Below, in pieces: positions 62,101 to 64,000 of a DNA stretch of 64,000 nt. A program made the translations under genes and the position numbers. The DNA is from Haliaeetus albicilla (lineage: Eukaryota > Chordata > Aves > Accipitriformes > Accipitridae): assembly GCF_947461875.1 (NCBI RefSeq), contig NC_091504.1, positions 24,886,030-24,950,029 of the forward strand. The letters are read 5' to 3'. The notes below the pieces were generated by a model. That model did not search any database and was not told the DNA's origin. It saw only the letters and a program-made list of their open reading frames with translations. How positions within the stretch are numbered: the stretch's first letter is position 1; the number at the start of each line of letters is the position of its first letter.

Positions 62101-64000
62101 TTTTTCCTGGGAAACCGAGCCCTGCTTTGCTTTCAGCTGCTGCTCTCCTCCCTTGCAGAGGGACACAGCTTTGCAGTCAGTGAAGCCTGTCATTTGCATG
62201 CAGGGGCTCAGTTGCCAAGAGATGCTGCGAGCAGCACCCGTGGCGGGCTGCACCCGCTTTCTCACATCTGCTAGTATTTTATTCATGTTTCTTTGGCTCT
62301 TGCATTTGAAAAATAATAAACCTCCTCGGTGTGCTCCAGTTCTGCAGCGCACCAGTAAACTGCAAACACCCGTGTGCTGGCGGTAATCCCGGTGGACAAC
62401 AGACTCGATTCCTGCCTTGGGGAAGGCAAAAAGAAACAAGATCAATGTCTTCAAAGCAGAGAAGTGCTTGAGCTGCTCTTTAAATGAGCAGCTGGAGCAG
62501 CATCAAGACCCAGAGCCTGGTTAAGAAAACTCTTAACCAGTTTGCAGGATGGCGTGAAGGTGCCTTCCCCACTCTCGGCGCGCCGGGGGCTCTCCCGCCC
62601 CCTCAGTGTCTGGGAAATACCACCCAGAATAGACTGGGTGTTTAAGCCGGGTGTGAAATTTTGCATCCATTTCAGCTGACAGCGAGAGTGCTGGGGACGT
62701 GGGGTTTTGTGGGAGATGCTCCTGGAAGGGTGCCGGTGTCACCCAGGCTCCTGCACTCCTGCTGCTGCGCTGTGGCTTCCCAGTGCGTGCCGACAGCCGG
62801 CGTCCCCGCGGATCTGTCCTGGTCTGGGATGGTTGGAATAAAAGGTGTAATTAGCTCAGGTGGAGGGCAGGAGGCCTGCGCTGCTTGGGAGCTGCAGAGC
62901 TGGGGCACGGGCATGGCAGAAATACACTTGGGAGCTGCTGGTGGAAGGAGGGAGGTTGTAAAGCTGTTCACCATAATCTGCTTCTGTACCCTCCTCGTTA
63001 GAGCTGTATGGGAGCTCAGAACCCCATAGAGGATGGGGACCAACATGGTGGAAACTCAGCTGGAAAATGCAATTCCTGCAGATTCGCAGGCTGTTGCGAG
63101 CCTACGCGGAAAGCGCAAGCAGAGTCACTTCCCAGGTCCTGTAGCATCTGACCAGAACGGCTTAACTTCTTCTCCTTTAATTTCTTTTCCACGCAAATTG
63201 TGCTGCAGCACAAGGGCGGGTTGGGAAGCGGTACCCGGGCACGTGTGTTGTCACTGCGGTGTCCCCTCCCTGAGCTGCCGGCATCCATCGCGGCCAGGCC
63301 ATCAGCAGGCGCAGTCCTGGCTCCATGGGCGCACGGGGCTGGCGATGTTTGTCTCCTCTGTCCTTGGCGTGGGGATGGCATCATGATGTGGGGACGGCTG
63401 CCTGCACTCCTGGAGCCCCCTCGTGCCTTTATCTTATTTCTGTTTTTCCTGCAGCAGCGTGGGAAGGGAAGAGTTTCTTTGTGCATCTTAAAATTGTAGG
63501 AGTTTTTGGCGGTAGCTCAGTGGCCGCTCTTGGAAGTGCCCTGTGAAGTCCCTGCGGGGAGCTGGGTTTCGGTGCGGGGTGATGAACCCGCTCGTGTGAG
63601 CATCCTCAGTGCAGCACCCATCTCCTGCAGGGATGGTAGGTGCGGTGGAGCTGCCGCTGCTCTGCTCACAAGCAGCGTTATCCCGTGTCTTCGGGGTTGT
63701 GGGTCAGTGCCCTGCTCCCTGCTTCACTCCAGCTTAGCAGGCTCCCTGCAAAGGAGCGGGGTGAGGAGGAGGTTGGTGCTGGAGGAAGGCTGTGGGCACG
63801 CAGATGTGGTGTGTCTGCGTCTCTCTGGATGGTGCCAGGTGAGAAATTGGCCCCGGGGAGGCCAGTTCAGGTGCTGGAGCATCCGCTGCCCCGGTGCAGA
63901 GCCAGGCATTACGCTGGGTCTGTTTGTGGTGCCGGGGCCTGTGAGGGAGTGTTTTATAGCCAATAAAACATTTAAATGGGGCTAGAGTAAGTCTAAATGG

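Larger units (their letters stand above)
56248..64000 (+). other. RAB26: RAB26 intron 2 (5' part), continues past the window
   Basis: At least 7.75 kb. I searched for the next exon (expected to begin with a sequence like NKVLDVDGVKVKLQ) and for WDTAGQE and found neither. This intron is longer than the whole human RAB26 gene, recalled as about 5 kb. It holds an A/C-rich tract near 56,580-56,625, a GT run near 60,807, two AT-rich blocks listed separately and otherwise unrecognised GC-rich sequence. Confidence 0.75.

Noticed and set aside
1..64000. Bacterial-type systems (operons, CRISPR, phage, toxin-antitoxin)
   Set aside because: The window is vertebrate nuclear DNA with spliced genes, and nothing in it resembles such systems.

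Overview
This is vertebrate nuclear DNA, most likely from a bird and at least from a sauropsid. It has split genes with GT-AG introns, two CpG islands, a decayed CR1-type LINE, a few old CORE-SINE (MIR-like) fragments and many C or G runs. There are no operons, bacterial ORFs, tRNA or rRNA genes, or CRISPR arrays. Only three protein-coding exons can be supported. They belong to two genes that lie head to head, matching the human 16p13.3 order TSC2-PKD1-RAB26. Nearly all other open frames are chance frames, many of them caused by stop-poor GC-rich repeats.

Layout. (1) Positions 1-37,646 are presumed to be the 5' part of PKD1 intron 1, since PKD1 runs leftward on the minus strand. No later PKD1 exon was recognised here, so the rest of the gene should lie left of the window. 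This stretch holds a CR1-like LINE copy (about 8.7-9.83 kb), MIR-like SINE fragments (near 0.5, 4.2, 18.5, 24.0 and 27.0 kb), short tandem repeats, and a GC-rich patch near 25.6-25.9 kb. (2) Positions 37,080-38,400 form the PKD1 CpG island. It contains exon 1 (37,647-37,900, minus), which encodes the signal peptide and the cysteine-rich LRR N-terminal cap of polycystin-1. (3) Positions 38,404-39,640 are a G-rich minisatellite of 17-18 bp monomers with higher-order structure. It starts about 0.5 kb upstream of the PKD1 start codon. (4) Positions 39,641-52,780 are the intergenic spacer. It has no recognisable gene, one unexplained GC-rich island (about 44.1-44.34 kb) and a small AT-rich block near 48 kb. 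(5) Positions 52,780-53,830 form the RAB26 CpG island. RAB26 runs rightward: exon 1 (53,380-53,589), intron 1 (about 2.5 kb), exon 2 (56,137-56,247; P-loop and switch I), then intron 2 to the window edge. Exon 3 and the rest of the GTPase core must lie to the right.

The two genes are neighbours, not a functional unit. Polycystin-1 is a large membrane receptor/channel subunit of primary cilia. RAB26 is a small GTPase of secretory granules, synaptic vesicles and autophagy. I found no evidence of an undescribed system. The features most worth checking are an out-of-frame strong-Kozak ATG inside PKD1 exon 1, the modular minisatellite beside the PKD1 promoter, and the very long exon-free PKD1 intron 1.
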